Below are positions 46,564 through 55,305 of a DNA stretch of 64,000 bases, piece by piece; the first letter of the stretch is position 1, and every line of letters starts with the position of its first letter. The position numbers were made by a program, and so were the translations under genes. The stretch spans positions 62,001 to 126,000 of the forward strand of contig CAKSMF010000006.1 of the NCBI GenBank assembly GCA_934474025.1, read 5' to 3'. The notes beneath the pieces are model-generated. The model had not been told where the DNA came from, did not search any database, and saw only the letters and a program-made list of their open reading frames with translations. This DNA is from an uncultured Ruminococcus sp. (lineage in GTDB: Bacteria; Bacillota; Clostridia; Oscillospirales; Ruminococcaceae).

Positions 46564-47103
46564 TTATATATTTTTTCCCATTTGATAGGCATCATTAAGC
46601 TTGTTGTTTCCGTCAATATCAGACGGAGCGTTTACGCCTCCACAGAATACAGTACCTTTTAAATGCACATCTGCAAAGCAATCAATCCAACCCTGTAAAC
46701 CACTTTCGGCACGTTCTGGAGTAGATTTTTCATCTTCTGCTGCAACAGAAAGCATATATACATCTCTGAATTTATAATTCTTTGGATAAAGAGAATTCAT
46801 TCTGTCAAGAAGTGTTTTCATCTGTCCTGACATCTCATAATAATAGATTGGTGTGGAAAAAACAACAACATCTGCGTTTAAAACTGATTTTTCAATTTCA
46901 ATTGCATCATCTTTTATAACGCATTCTCCTTTTCTCTGACAGACAAGACAACCTATACAAAATCCGATTTTCTTATTTTTAAGAGAAATAAATTCCACTG
47001 TATTTCCTGCATCTTCTGCACCTTCGGCAAAATATTCCGCAAGTTTTTCAGAATTGCTGTTTCCTCTTAAACTTGTCGAAATTACTACAACCTTTTTGTT
47101 CAT
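46564..47103 (-). CDS. Flavodoxin-like NAD(P)H oxidoreductase with Cys motif
   Basis: 179 residues. The FMN phosphate loop STSLRGNSNSEKL, the flavin segment STPIYYYEMSGQMKTLLDR and a compact CIGCLVCQRKGEC motif resemble iron-sulfur flavoproteins and multimeric NADPH-dependent FMN reductases. Whether the Cys cluster binds Fe-S is not certain. AAGGAG precedes the start. Confidence 0.88.
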   Translation of the reverse strand: MNKKVVVISTSLRGNSNSEKLAEYFAEGAEDAGNTVEFISLKNKKIGFCIGCLVCQRKGECVIKDDAIEIEKSVLNADVVVFSTPIYYYEMSGQMKTLLDRMNSLYPKNYKFRDVYMLSVAAEDEKSTPERAESGLQGWIDCFADVHLKGTVFCGGVNAPSDIDGNNKLNDAYQMGKNI

Positions 47104-47121
47104 ATTATCTCCTTGTTTATT

Positions 47122-47739
47122 TTAACGAATAAAATGTGTAAATTGATGTTCTTCAGTTTGCGGAAGTCCGTATTTTTCTTTTCCGAGAGCGATACTTTTC
47201 ATAAGAAAAGTCATATTTCTTGCAAGCACACGCATAGTTTGTTTGCCTTCTTCGTCAAATAAAGCCTGTCCTTGTTCTCTGCCATGAATTGAGTTCCAAT
47301 ATTGACTTGATGCAATTGGCATATTGCTTATTGTAAAATATTTGTTCAGTTCATCAAAAGTCGCAGAACATCCTCCACGCCTTGCACATACAACACTTGC
47401 ACCAACTTTCATTGTTTTATCAAAATGAGAACTATAAAATAATCTGTCCAGAACCGCAATTAATGTAGCATTTGCAGAAGCATAATATACAGGACTTGCA
47501 ATTACAAGACCATCAGCATTTTCAAATTTTGGTGCAAGTTCGTTTACAATATCATCAAAAATGCATTTTCCGAGTTCTGCACAACGATTACAAGCAATAC
47601 AACCTCTTATATTTTTATTGCCGACCTGAACAATTTCAACATCAATATTTTCTTTTACAAATATTGATTTCATTTCTTCAAGTGCTATTGAAGTGTTTCC
47701 ATTTACTCTCGGGCTTCCGTTTATCATTAATACCTGCAT
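47122..47739 (-). CDS. Flavodoxin-like NAD(P)H oxidoreductase, second copy
   Basis: 205 residues, related to the downstream flavoprotein: FMN loop NGSPRVNGNTSIAL, Cys cluster CIACNRCAELGKC, and SPVYYASANATLIAVLDRLFYS. The C-terminal ~60 residues (including RNMTFLMKSIALG) are longer than in its neighbour. GGAGG lies upstream of ATG 47739. The two are probably paralogues with different electron donors or substrates. Confidence 0.88.
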   Translation of the reverse strand: MQVLMINGSPRVNGNTSIALEEMKSIFVKENIDVEIVQVGNKNIRGCIACNRCAELGKCIFDDIVNELAPKFENADGLVIASPVYYASANATLIAVLDRLFYSSHFDKTMKVGASVVCARRGGCSATFDELNKYFTISNMPIASSQYWNSIHGREQGQALFDEEGKQTMRVLARNMTFLMKSIALGKEKYGLPQTEEHQFTHFIR

Positions 47740-47750
47740 ATATACCTCCG

Positions 47751-48878
47751 CTATTTTAATGATAATGTAATTGTAACATCTCCGTCACCGAGTAATTCTT
47801 TTAACCGTTCCTGTGTCATATTATCAACATGACCAAGTTTTGTGAAGTTCCATGAATTTTCATCATAATACAATACAAACTTATTTCCCTGATATAAAAT
47901 CAAGTCTCCAGATGTTGTTGTGATTTGAGTATCATTTCTTGGAAGTGAAAATCCTAAATCTCCAACTTTTTCAAAGTTGCTGTAATCATGAGCATTTATG
48001 ATAACATCACCCTCGGATAATTGTTCTTTCAAAGCTTGTGCTGAACTGTTATTTTCAAGTGATGCTGAAATTTTAGTATCATTTATAGTAAGATAAATTT
48101 TTTCTTCTGTATTCGTTTTGATATTTAATCCGTCAATCCATTGTTCAACTTCCGACTGGCTTGTACTTGTTGAAAATCTTTTCCCTTCAAGCTGATTTCC
48201 AATATCAACAAGATTGGAAATGTTTTTTTCACTTGTTGTAATTTCACTGCTCGCAGATGTGCAGAATGGAATAACAGTTTTATCAGAAAAATCATAGCTT
48301 TCAAGGAAAGTATCTATAATACGTGGTTCTTCTCCCCACCATATTGGATAACCAAGATAAATAACATCGTAACTATCAAGTGATTCAATAGGATTTGCAA
48401 TTTCAGGGCGGGCTGTTTTATCATTTTGTTCTTGATTTGCCCTGCATGACGAATTATTATATGCAATATCTGCATCAGAATAGGGAACAGTTGCTTCTAT
48501 TTCGTAACTATCTGAATCTGTATAATCAATAATATAATTAGCAATTTTTTCAGTATTATTTGTACGTGAAAAATATACAACAATTGTATCATTATCATTA
48601 TTAACAGGATTTAATTTACTTCTCAGCAAGCATAAATCAAATACATTCCATATACTGTCATTGTTCATATCATAAGGTTTGCCATTAAGGTTTTCACTTA
48701 CGTTTTTACCTAAAAGAAAGTTTTGAAGATTAACAGCATCTTGTTCTGTATAGTGATAATTATTGTTCTCTGTTGATACAGATATTGCTTGTGCAAGATT
48801 ATTCAGTGGTTCTGAATCGGAACAGCCACATAACATACCGGTTATAGCTACAAATAAAGCTATTATATGTTTTTTCAT
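47751..48878 (-). CDS. Lipoprotein with dockerin-like segment, flavodoxin and cyclophilin-like domains
   Basis: 375 residues. A signal peptide ends in a lipobox (GMLCGC, Cys19). Residues 43-90 look like a degenerate dockerin: TEQDAVNLQNFLLG, then DMNNDSIWNVFDLCLLRSKL. A flavodoxin domain (about 97-235) follows, with VVYFSRTNNTEKIANYI and YLGYPIWWGEEPRI. The end is a cyclophilin-like beta domain (ISASLENNSSAQALKEQLS to the C-terminus). An extracellular flavoprotein with a cellulosome-type module is unusual. ATG 48878 has AAGG upstream; it follows the alcohol dehydrogenase gene by 10 bases. Confidence 0.8.
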   Translation of the reverse strand: MKKHIIALFVAITGMLCGCSDSEPLNNLAQAISVSTENNNYHYTEQDAVNLQNFLLGKNVSENLNGKPYDMNNDSIWNVFDLCLLRSKLNPVNNDNDTIVVYFSRTNNTEKIANYIIDYTDSDSYEIEATVPYSDADIAYNNSSCRANQEQNDKTARPEIANPIESLDSYDVIYLGYPIWWGEEPRIIDTFLESYDFSDKTVIPFCTSASSEITTSEKNISNLVDIGNQLEGKRFSTSTSQSEVEQWIDGLNIKTNTEEKIYLTINDTKISASLENNSSAQALKEQLSEGDVIINAHDYSNFEKVGDLGFSLPRNDTQITTTSGDLILYQGNKFVLYYDENSWNFTKLGHVDNMTQERLKELLGDGDVTITLSLK

Positions 48879-48888
48879 TTTAAATACC

Positions 48889-50058
48889 TTACATAGCATT
48901 ATTCAGAATTATTCTTATATCGTCTTTTGTAAGAAGTTTATATCCGCCGTCAAGAATAAGAGTAGCATTTACAATATCATCTATCATATTTTCTTTAACT
49001 CCTACTTCCTGAATACTCATTGCAAGACCAAGTTCACGCATCCAGTTTTCCATAGCGTCAAGACCTGCAAGGGCGATTTCTTTATCTGATTTTCCGTCAG
49101 GATTGATATTCCATACGTTTTCAGCAAAACGCACGAATTTATGAAGTCCTGAATCCATAATATATTTGTAATATGCAAGCGAAACAGCAGAAAGTGTCAT
49201 TCCGTGAGTAGCATTTGTTACTGCACCTACAGCTTGACCAAGCATATGAACCATCCAGTCAGTAGACTTACCTTTTGCAACAAGAGTATTTAATGCCCAT
49301 GTAGCTGTCCACATGATATTTGAACGTGCTTCATAATCCTGCGGATTCTTGTTTGCAATTCTGCTTGAATGAATAAGCGATTTCATAAGACCTTCACTGA
49401 TATAATCACTTGTATTATCGTCATCACCTGAAAAATACTGTTCGCAGATATGATTGAAAATATCATATATTCCTGCAATCATCTGATATTTTGGAAGTGT
49501 CATTGTATATTTTGGATTGAGAATAGAGAATTTTGGCATTATATTTTCGTCAGCAAAAACATGACCGATTTTGAGTTTTGCTTTATGATTGGTGATTACT
49601 GCACCTGCATTCATTTCAGAACCTGTACCTGCCATTGTAAGAACACAGCCTACAGGAATTGTTTTACAAGTAGGTTCATCAAATTTTACATAATATTTTT
49701 CCCATGGGTCTTCATCACAGTTTACTGATACGGAAAGAGCCTTTGAATAGTCACAGACTGAACCGCCACCGACTGCAAGAATTAAATCTACATCAGCTTT
49801 TCTTGCAATTTCAATACCCTCATAAAGTTTCTCAATTGTAGGATTAGGCATAACTCCTGCAATCTCTGAAACTGTTTTTCTGTTAGCTTTGAGAATTGAA
49901 GTTACTTCATCATAAAGACCGCTTTTCTTTATTGAACCACCGCCATAAACAAGAACAACATTTTTTCCGTATTTGGAAAGTTCTGTGTTCAGGTTTTTAA
50001 GAGAATCATCTCCAAAATAAAGTTTGGTAGGGTTTGCATAAGTAAAGTTACCTAACAT
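48889..50058 (-). CDS. Iron-containing alcohol dehydrogenase (butanol dehydrogenase type)
   Basis: 389 residues. NAD(P)-binding loop GGGSVCDYSKALS, metal ligands in IYDIFNHICEQYF and DWMVHMLGQAVGAVTNATHGMTLS. The opening FTYANPTKLYFGDDSL is shared with clostridial BdhA/B and YqhD enzymes that reduce aldehydes. AAAGGATG precedes ATG 50058. It heads the redox block just after a 78-residue protein. Confidence 0.93.
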   Translation of the reverse strand: MLGNFTYANPTKLYFGDDSLKNLNTELSKYGKNVVLVYGGGSIKKSGLYDEVTSILKANRKTVSEIAGVMPNPTIEKLYEGIEIARKADVDLILAVGGGSVCDYSKALSVSVNCDEDPWEKYYVKFDEPTCKTIPVGCVLTMAGTGSEMNAGAVITNHKAKLKIGHVFADENIMPKFSILNPKYTMTLPKYQMIAGIYDIFNHICEQYFSGDDDNTSDYISEGLMKSLIHSSRIANKNPQDYEARSNIMWTATWALNTLVAKGKSTDWMVHMLGQAVGAVTNATHGMTLSAVSLAYYKYIMDSGLHKFVRFAENVWNINPDGKSDKEIALAGLDAMENWMRELGLAMSIQEVGVKENMIDDIVNATLILDGGYKLLTKDDIRIILNNAM

Positions 50059-50072
50059 AATAAATCATCCTT

Positions 50073-50309
50073 TCATTGATTTGCCTCAATATTTTTTTCA
50101 AGCTGAAAAATAAAATAATCAAGGCAACTTATTTGTTTTTCTTCATTATGAATTGTGTTGAGTATTGATTGTCTGTGCTTTCGGAGTAATATAATCATTC
50201 CTTTTATATTGCCATTGTCATGACAATTCAGAATTTCGGCTTTTTCTTCATCATTACAGCCAAAATCATCAAGGCATTCTTTAAGATATTTTGATTCCAT
50301 AATCAACAT
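50073..50309 (-). CDS. Small uncharacterised protein, first gene of the redox operon
   Basis: 78 residues, helical and charged (MLIMESKYLKECLDDFGCN, then DEEKAEILNCHDNGN, later LLRKHRQSILNTIHNEEKQI). Two Cys near residues 12-32 and one later. No domain is recognised. AAAGGAG seven bases before ATG 50309 supports the start. It is the first gene opposite the LysR regulator and may be a small redox-responsive or regulatory protein (speculation). Confidence 0.65.
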   Translation of the reverse strand: MLIMESKYLKECLDDFGCNDEEKAEILNCHDNGNIKGMIILLRKHRQSILNTIHNEEKQISCLDYFIFQLEKNIEANQ

Positions 50310-50389
50310 ATTATCACTCCTTTCTGCAATTTTATTATATAACATAGTACAAAAAAAGTCCAATACTTATTTTATTTTTGTTAAAATGC

Positions 50390-50418
50390 TTGAAAGGCAT
50401 TTCTGAACGTGATATAAT
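50390..50418 (+). promoter_or_regulatory. Promoter of the LysR gene
   Basis: TTGAAA (50390-50395), 17-bp spacer, TATAAT (50413-50418). On the other strand TTGGAC and TATAAT about 18 bp apart precede the redox operon, so the two promoters are divergent in a 131-base gap. Confidence 0.75.
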
Positions 50419-50440
50419 AATGATACGCAGGAGGTGCATT

Positions 50441-51328
50441 ATGGAAATCAGAGTATTAAGGTATTTTGTTACAGTTGCAAGGGAAGAAAATATTACAAAA
50501 GCAGCTGAAAAATTACATATCACGCAACCTACATTATCAAGACAGCTTCATCAACTGGAAGATGAATTCGGAAAAAAACTCTTTAAACGTGGCAACCATG
50601 ATATTAAACTTACAGAGGACGGATACCTATTCAGAAAGTATGCAGAAGAAATTCTTGACCTTGTTGAAAAAACAGAATCCGAAATGTTATCGGAAAATAA
50701 TGATATTTCAGGAGATATCTATATAGGAGCAGGTGAAACTGATGCTATTAGAATTATTGCCAGAATTGTTCAGGATATTAAAAAAGAATATCCAAAAGTA
50801 ATATTTCATAATATAAGCTGTGATTCTATTGATGTTATTGATAAACTGAATAAAGGTTTAATTGATTTTGGAGTTTTGTTTGAACCCTCAAATTATACTG
50901 CTTTTGAACACATTAAGTTTCCCGTTCATGATACATGGGGAGTGCTTATGCGTAAAGACAGCGATTTAGCAAAAAATGAATATATTACTTCTGCTATGCT
51001 TGAAAATCGTCCTTTGATTTTATCAAGACAAATGATGAAAGGAATAAATTTATCTGAATGGCTTGGTATTCCGAAAGAAAAAATAAAAGTGGCTGCAACT
51101 TCAAATCTTATTTTTAATGGTTCTCTTCTTGTTGATGAAGGAATAGGATATGCAATTACACTGGATAAACTTATTAATTGTACTGGTGAAAGTAATCTTT
51201 GTTTTCGTCCGCTTTATCCGCATAAATTTGCACAAATGTATCTTGTATGGAAAAAATATCAGGTATTTTCAAAAGCATCAAATTTGTTTTTAAAAAGGTT
51301 CAGAATGAAAACAGGTGAGAACAAATAA
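50441..51328 (+). CDS. LysR-family regulator of the divergent redox operon
   Basis: 295 residues. N-terminal winged helix MEIRVLRYFVTVAREENIT, then KAAEKLHITQPTLSRQLHQLE, followed by a two-lobe effector domain (about 90-290). ATG 50441 has GGAGG seven bases upstream; earlier in-frame ATGs lack sites. Its position, divergent from seven redox genes, makes it their likely regulator; the inducer is unknown. Confidence 0.92.
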   Translation: MEIRVLRYFVTVAREENITKAAEKLHITQPTLSRQLHQLEDEFGKKLFKRGNHDIKLTEDGYLFRKYAEEILDLVEKTESEMLSENNDISGDIYIGAGETDAIRIIARIVQDIKKEYPKVIFHNISCDSIDVIDKLNKGLIDFGVLFEPSNYTAFEHIKFPVHDTWGVLMRKDSDLAKNEYITSAMLENRPLILSRQMMKGINLSEWLGIPKEKIKVAATSNLIFNGSLLVDEGIGYAITLDKLINCTGESNLCFRPLYPHKFAQMYLVWKKYQVFSKASNLFLKRFRMKTGENK

Positions 51329-51346
51329 AATTTTCACTTCTATAAT

Positions 51347-51385
51347 AAAAAATGGCTAGTTATATAAAAACTGAGCCATTTTTTA
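51347..51385. terminator. Terminator between LysR and cupin genes
   Basis: AAAAAATGGCT and AGCCATTTTTT, extended by AGTT/AACT inside, bracketed by A- and T-runs; usable by both convergent genes. Confidence 0.85.
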
Positions 51386-51396
51386 TTATGTGAGTT

Positions 51397-51753
51397 TTAT
51401 TCAGAAATAACAGCATCATTTGCTGTATAGTTTTCAAGAGAATTTTCCTTAACCTGAATGCAGACAAAACTTATTGAGGAATTTTCTCCTGCAAAGAACT
51501 GTCTTTTAGCAGACGGGGAAATTCTTATAAAATCTCCTGCATTTAGTTCAACTGTTTCACCGTCAATTATAGCTTTACCGCTACCAGAAAAAATGATATA
51601 AATTTCTTCATTCTGCTTGTGAGAATGAACGAACGGAACACCAGCACCTGCCGGAAGATTATTAACGCTTATTTCTGCTCCTGTAAGTGAAAGCTTGTCA
51701 TGAAGTTCTGTTCTTGCGTCCTGTGCAACGCTTACTTTTGTGAAATTACTCAT
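51397..51753 (-). CDS. Single-domain cupin protein
   Basis: 118 residues, a beta-barrel cupin: motif 1 VPFVHSHKQNEEIYIIFSGSG, motif 2 AGDFIRISPSAKRQFFAG. The His/His/Glu metal set of motif 1 is intact. GGAGG lies eight bases upstream of ATG 51753, preferred over an upstream ATG at 51813. It is divergent from an Rrf2 regulator and shares its operators, so it is the probable target gene; function beyond metal binding is unknown. Confidence 0.85.
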   Translation of the reverse strand: MSNFTKVSVAQDARTELHDKLSLTGAEISVNNLPAGAGVPFVHSHKQNEEIYIIFSGSGKAIIDGETVELNAGDFIRISPSAKRQFFAGENSSISFVCIQVKENSLENYTANDAVISE

Positions 51754-51779
51754 TATAAGTACCTCCGATAATTTATTGT

Positions 51780-51798
51780 TGTAATCTTTTTGATTACA
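51780..51798. promoter_or_regulatory. Operator 1, TGTAA-N9-TTACA
   Basis: TGTAATCTTTTTGATTACA; part of a longer perfect inverted repeat TTGTTGTAATC / GATTACAACAA. It lies between the cupin promoter and its start codon. Confidence 0.65.
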
Positions 51799-51803
51799 AC
51801 AAT

Positions 51804-51840
51804 ATAATAGCACATATTTGTTGTAATGTCAAGGGTTACA
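51804..51840 (-). promoter_or_regulatory. Cupin promoter with overlapping operator 2
   Basis: Minus strand TTGACA (51832-51827), 17-bp spacer, TATTAT (51809-51804). Operator 2 (51822-51840, TGTAA-N9-TTACA) covers the -35. Confidence 0.7.
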
Positions 51841-51881
51841 CCTTGATTTTGTATAGATGCACAATTTTTTACTTGTTTTAT

Positions 51882-51918
51882 TGTAACTATTGACATTACA
51901 ACTAAAATATGATAAAAT
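51882..51918 (+). promoter_or_regulatory. Rrf2 promoter with overlapping operator 3
   Basis: TTGACA (51890-51895), 17-bp spacer, TAAAAT (51913-51918). Operator 3 (51882-51900, TGTAA-N9-TTACA) covers the -35 in the same geometry as at the cupin promoter. Confidence 0.7.
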
Positions 51919-51949
51919 AATTAATATCAATTAAAAAGGAGGAATTTAT

Positions 51950-52375
51950 ATGCAGTTTTCATCTAGATTGACAATCGCAACGCATATTTTGTTATGTATA
52001 GAAATTTTTAAAGATGATTATAAAATTACATCAAATTTTCTTGCGGGCAGTATAAATGTAAATCCCGTAATTATCAGAAATATATTAGGTTTATTGTCGT
52101 CTGCCGGAATTGTTGAAATCAAAGCCGGAGTAGGTGGTGCTTCTTTAGCTAAGTCGCCCGATAAAATAACATTGCTTGATGTTTTCAAAGCAGTTGAAAA
52201 AGAAGAATCACTTTTTCATTTTCATGAAAATCCTAATCCACAGTGTCCAGTTGGAAGAAGTGTTCATGATATAATGGACAGCAAACTTGATAACATACAA
52301 TCAGCAATGGAAAATGAACTTTCTAAAATTACTTTAAGTCAGCTAATAAATGAAACCAAAGAAAAGTTGAAATAA
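51950..52375 (+). CDS. Rrf2-family transcriptional regulator
   Basis: 141 residues with an N-terminal winged helix (SSRLTIATHILLCIE; SNFLAGSINVNPVIIRNILGLL; GVGGASLAKSPDKITLLDVFKAVE). Only one Cys remains (PQCPVGRSV), so it lacks the three-Cys Fe-S site of IscR/NsrR and resembles the YwnA-type subgroup. GGAGG lies seven bases before ATG 51950. Three matching operators between it and the cupin gene imply control of both genes. Confidence 0.9.
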   Translation: MQFSSRLTIATHILLCIEIFKDDYKITSNFLAGSINVNPVIIRNILGLLSSAGIVEIKAGVGGASLAKSPDKITLLDVFKAVEKEESLFHFHENPNPQCPVGRSVHDIMDSKLDNIQSAMENELSKITLSQLINETKEKLK

Positions 52376-52382
52376 AAAATTA

Positions 52383-52412
52383 CTCCGTTGAAAACTAATT
52401 CAACGGAGCTTT
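52383..52412. terminator. Terminator between Rrf2 and the Bce-like permease
   Basis: CTCCGTTGAA and TTCAACGGAG around a 6-base loop, with T-run to the right and A-run to the left. Confidence 0.85.
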
Positions 52413-52417
52413 TTATT

Positions 52418-54427
52418 TTAGTTTCTGTTCTTAATAATTGACTTGCTACAAAGATAAGTAATGAGGAAATAGCCACCATAAATAAGTAATATGACTATTC
52501 CTGAACCGGCAATAGATTGTGCCATTCCATCAGAACCGAAATAGTTAAGAATATAACTCATTGCAAATTTCATTCCGAATATCGAATGAATATATGCAAG
52601 AATCAAAGGAATTATAAAGAATAAAATTGTCTGTCTGAAAAGTGATTTTGAAATATCCTTTTCATCTGCACCTATTTTACGAAGCATTGTATATCTTGAT
52701 GTACTGTCAACAGCGTCCGAAAGTGAACGTAAAGCAAGTATTACTCCGCTTGAAATCAGGAAAACTAATCCTATATAAAGTCCTAAGAATATAACAACTC
52801 CGCTTAAACCTGTAGCTGTTCCTGATATGTCAAGTTTTGTATTATATCCGAATACAATTTTGCTTTCAGCGTTAACTTTTAATATTATAGAAATTATCTT
52901 TTGTTCTGTTTCTGCTTTATCTGTTTTTGATATGGCTTTATAATTTCCCGTTAAATAGCATGAATACAAATTTTCTTCATTTACAGCGTCATCGGGAACA
53001 ATTATAAATCCATCATTCATAGGCTGTGATGAAAGTTCAATAAATCCGTCCTGACATTCCTTATACATAGGTGTTAATGTACGACCATTCAAAGTTATTG
53101 AACCATTATCCTTTAATACATTATTATAAATTTCAGAACTTGCTGAATAGTTTGCTACAAATATATATTTGTTTTCGTCTAAAGAAAACTTTTTAGTACC
53201 ATATAAATTCATAAGTTCATTATAGTCACTGATTTTATAGATTGGAATTGGTTCATATGAATTAATATATTGATGTCCTTTCATAACATCATCAAATTTA
53301 TCGCCAAGAAATGTTTTCATTGTAATATCTTCGTATTTATATTTTTCAAGTGTTGTATAGTCAGAAAAGTATGATTCAAACTGGTCATCTTTTTCTTTAA
53401 AAAGAGCAATACCATTTTCTGATGATGTGTCATAACTCATTTGGAAATCTGCTAAACAATATTTGTTTATATTCTTGTTGAGTGAATTTCTCATTGAAAA
53501 TGCAGAAGAAAGTGTACAAATAGTTACAAAAAGCATAAGGCAGATTATAGTCATAGACATAACCATTGTATTTACTTTACTGCTTAACTGACGAAATGTA
53601 AAACTATTAAGTCCTTTGAAATATACTTTTTTAGCTGACATGACAATTTTGAGTAACATTCCCGAAATCGACCAGAAAATAAAGAATGTTGAAACCGCTC
53701 CTATAGCTATCATAGTAAGCATTTCTTTTCCAGACATTGATAGTGTATCAAAACATACCTTATAATATGCATAGGCAAGTGCAACAGATGCTAAAAGAAA
53801 AACTATTACACAAAGGACAGGATTTTTAAGTCTGAGTTTTTCGGATTTTTTACCAGATTGCATGAGGTCAATAAGTTTACATTTGCTTACCATTATTCCA
53901 TTAAAAAACATTTCGGCAATGTACATTATTCCAAAATACAAAGATGTTTTCAGAATAGCTTTTCCCGATACAATAAAATGATACTGACTCATATTGGCTT
54001 CAAAAAGGTTGGCTGCAAAAGTACTCATAAACTGAGAGACAATAATGCCCAAACCAATTCCTGCAACTAATGAAACAAGTCCTATCATAAATGTCTCGAT
54101 GAAAATAATAGCAGATATTTTACCTTTTCCCATTCCGAGCATGAGGTACAATGCAAATTCTTTGTTTCTGCGTTTCATAAGAAAACGACCTGCATATACT
54201 ATCAGAAGTCCAAGAACAACTGATACAAATACGCTTACCCCTGAAAGCAGTGAAATAAGTAAATCAATTATATCTCTTGTATTTGAGGATATTTCAAGAA
54301 ATGCTGTTTGAGTTTCTATGGAGTTGAATACATAAAAGACGGCTACTCCTATTACAAGCGTAAAAAAGTATATTGTATAGTCACGCATACTTTTTTTCAG
54401 ATTGCTTAATGATAATTTAAAGAGCAT
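52418..54427 (-). CDS. BceB-like ABC permease (FtsX)
   Basis: About 669 residues and ten predicted transmembrane helices in the Bce arrangement: helices 1-2 then paired FtsX segments, a ~210-residue external domain (about 320-530) between helices 7 and 8, and three final helices. The start LFKLSLSNLKKSMRDYTIYF is typical of bacitracin/lantibiotic resistance permeases. The start is ATG 54427 or the GTG three bases earlier, 8-11 bases after GGAGG; both overlap the ATPase gene. It senses and detoxifies cell-wall-active peptides together with its kinase (family knowledge). Confidence 0.88.
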   Translation of the reverse strand: MLFKLSLSNLKKSMRDYTIYFFTLVIGVAVFYVFNSIETQTAFLEISSNTRDIIDLLISLLSGVSVFVSVVLGLLIVYAGRFLMKRRNKEFALYLMLGMGKGKISAIIFIETFMIGLVSLVAGIGLGIIVSQFMSTFAANLFEANMSQYHFIVSGKAILKTSLYFGIMYIAEMFFNGIMVSKCKLIDLMQSGKKSEKLRLKNPVLCVIVFLLASVALAYAYYKVCFDTLSMSGKEMLTMIAIGAVSTFFIFWSISGMLLKIVMSAKKVYFKGLNSFTFRQLSSKVNTMVMSMTIICLMLFVTICTLSSAFSMRNSLNKNINKYCLADFQMSYDTSSENGIALFKEKDDQFESYFSDYTTLEKYKYEDITMKTFLGDKFDDVMKGHQYINSYEPIPIYKISDYNELMNLYGTKKFSLDENKYIFVANYSASSEIYNNVLKDNGSITLNGRTLTPMYKECQDGFIELSSQPMNDGFIIVPDDAVNEENLYSCYLTGNYKAISKTDKAETEQKIISIILKVNAESKIVFGYNTKLDISGTATGLSGVVIFLGLYIGLVFLISSGVILALRSLSDAVDSTSRYTMLRKIGADEKDISKSLFRQTILFFIIPLILAYIHSIFGMKFAMSYILNYFGSDGMAQSIAGSGIVILLIYGGYFLITYLCSKSIIKNRN

Positions 54428-55181
54428 CACTCATGTCACCTCCAAGAAGTGTAATAATATCAATAATTCTGTCAAAAAATTGCTTTCTTGTATTGTCGCC
54501 ACGACTGATTTCGTTGAAAATCTGTCCGTCCTTGATAAAAATAACTCTTGAAGCATAGCTTGCTGTAAATGAATCATGTGTAACCATCATAATAGTTGCT
54601 TCATTTTCCTTGTTAAGATAATTGAATCTTTCGAGTAATAATTTAGCAGCTTTGGAATCCAATGCACCTGTGGGTTCGTCGGCAAGAATCAGTTTAGGAG
54701 ATGTTACAATAGCTCTTGCAGATGCTACTCTTTGTTTTTGTCCTCCCGACATCTGATACGGATATTTTTTAAGTATTCCCATTATTTCAAGTTGTTTTGC
54801 AACAGTATTAACCAATTGGTCAATTTCGTTTGCGGGATATTTCTGAATCGAAAGTGCAAGAGCAATGTTTTCATAAGCTGTAAGGGTATCAAGTAAATTG
54901 AAATCCTGAAAAACAAATCCTAATTTTTCACGTCTGAATTTATTCAATTCTTTGCCTTTCAGTTTTGTGATATCGGTGTCTTCCAGAAAAATATGTCCGG
55001 AAGTTACTTTGTCGATAGTGGAAATGCAGTTCAGAAGAGTTGTTTTTCCGCTTCCTGATGCACCCATAATTGCCACAAATTCACCCTTGCTGACATGAAG
55101 CGATATACCATTGATTGCTTTTGTAAGGCTAGATTTGCTACCATAATATTTTTCTATGCGTTCAATCCTAAGCAGTTCCAT
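54417..55181 (-). CDS. BceA-like ABC ATPase
   Basis: 254 residues. Walker A GASGSGKTT, Q-loop FVFQDFNLLDTLTAYENIALAL, signature MSGGQKQRVASARAI, Walker B LILADEPTGALD. The LLDTLT segment is typical of Bce-type ATPases. It overlaps the permease gene by 11 bases and has its own regulated promoter, separate from the two-component genes. Confidence 0.92.
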   Translation of the reverse strand: MELLRIERIEKYYGSKSSLTKAINGISLHVSKGEFVAIMGASGSGKTTLLNCISTIDKVTSGHIFLEDTDITKLKGKELNKFRREKLGFVFQDFNLLDTLTAYENIALALSIQKYPANEIDQLVNTVAKQLEIMGILKKYPYQMSGGQKQRVASARAIVTSPKLILADEPTGALDSKAAKLLLERFNYLNKENEATIMMVTHDSFTASYASRVIFIKDGQIFNEISRGDNTRKQFFDRIIDIITLLGGDMSDAL

Positions 55182-55212
55182 ATTTTTACCTCTTTCTTTA
55201 TTTGATGAATCA

Positions 55213-55275
55213 ATTATAACTCATATTTCTGCTTTTGTCCCTATTTTAATATTACATAACCTTACAATTTTGTAA
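55213..55275 (-). promoter_or_regulatory. Bce-like transporter promoter with upstream inverted repeat
   Basis: Minus strand TATAAT (55218-55213) with a poor -35 (GGGACA, 55241-55236). TTACAA-TT-TTGTAA lies at 55262-55275, centred about 60 bases upstream of the predicted start, a usual place for a BceR-type activator. Confidence 0.55.
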
Positions 55276-55277
55276 CA

Positions 55278-55303
55278 TTAAAAAATGCACCCTCATAGGT
55301 GCA
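55278..55303 (-). terminator. Terminator after the Bce-like kinase gene
   Basis: Minus strand TGCACC and GGTGCA around a 6-base loop followed by TTTTTT, directly after the kinase stop. Confidence 0.75.
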
Positions 55304-55305
55304 AT

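Noticed and set aside
53858..54311. Plus-strand open frames inside the Bce-like permease gene
   Set aside because: Shadow frames of a conserved ten-helix permease; no ribosome binding sites.
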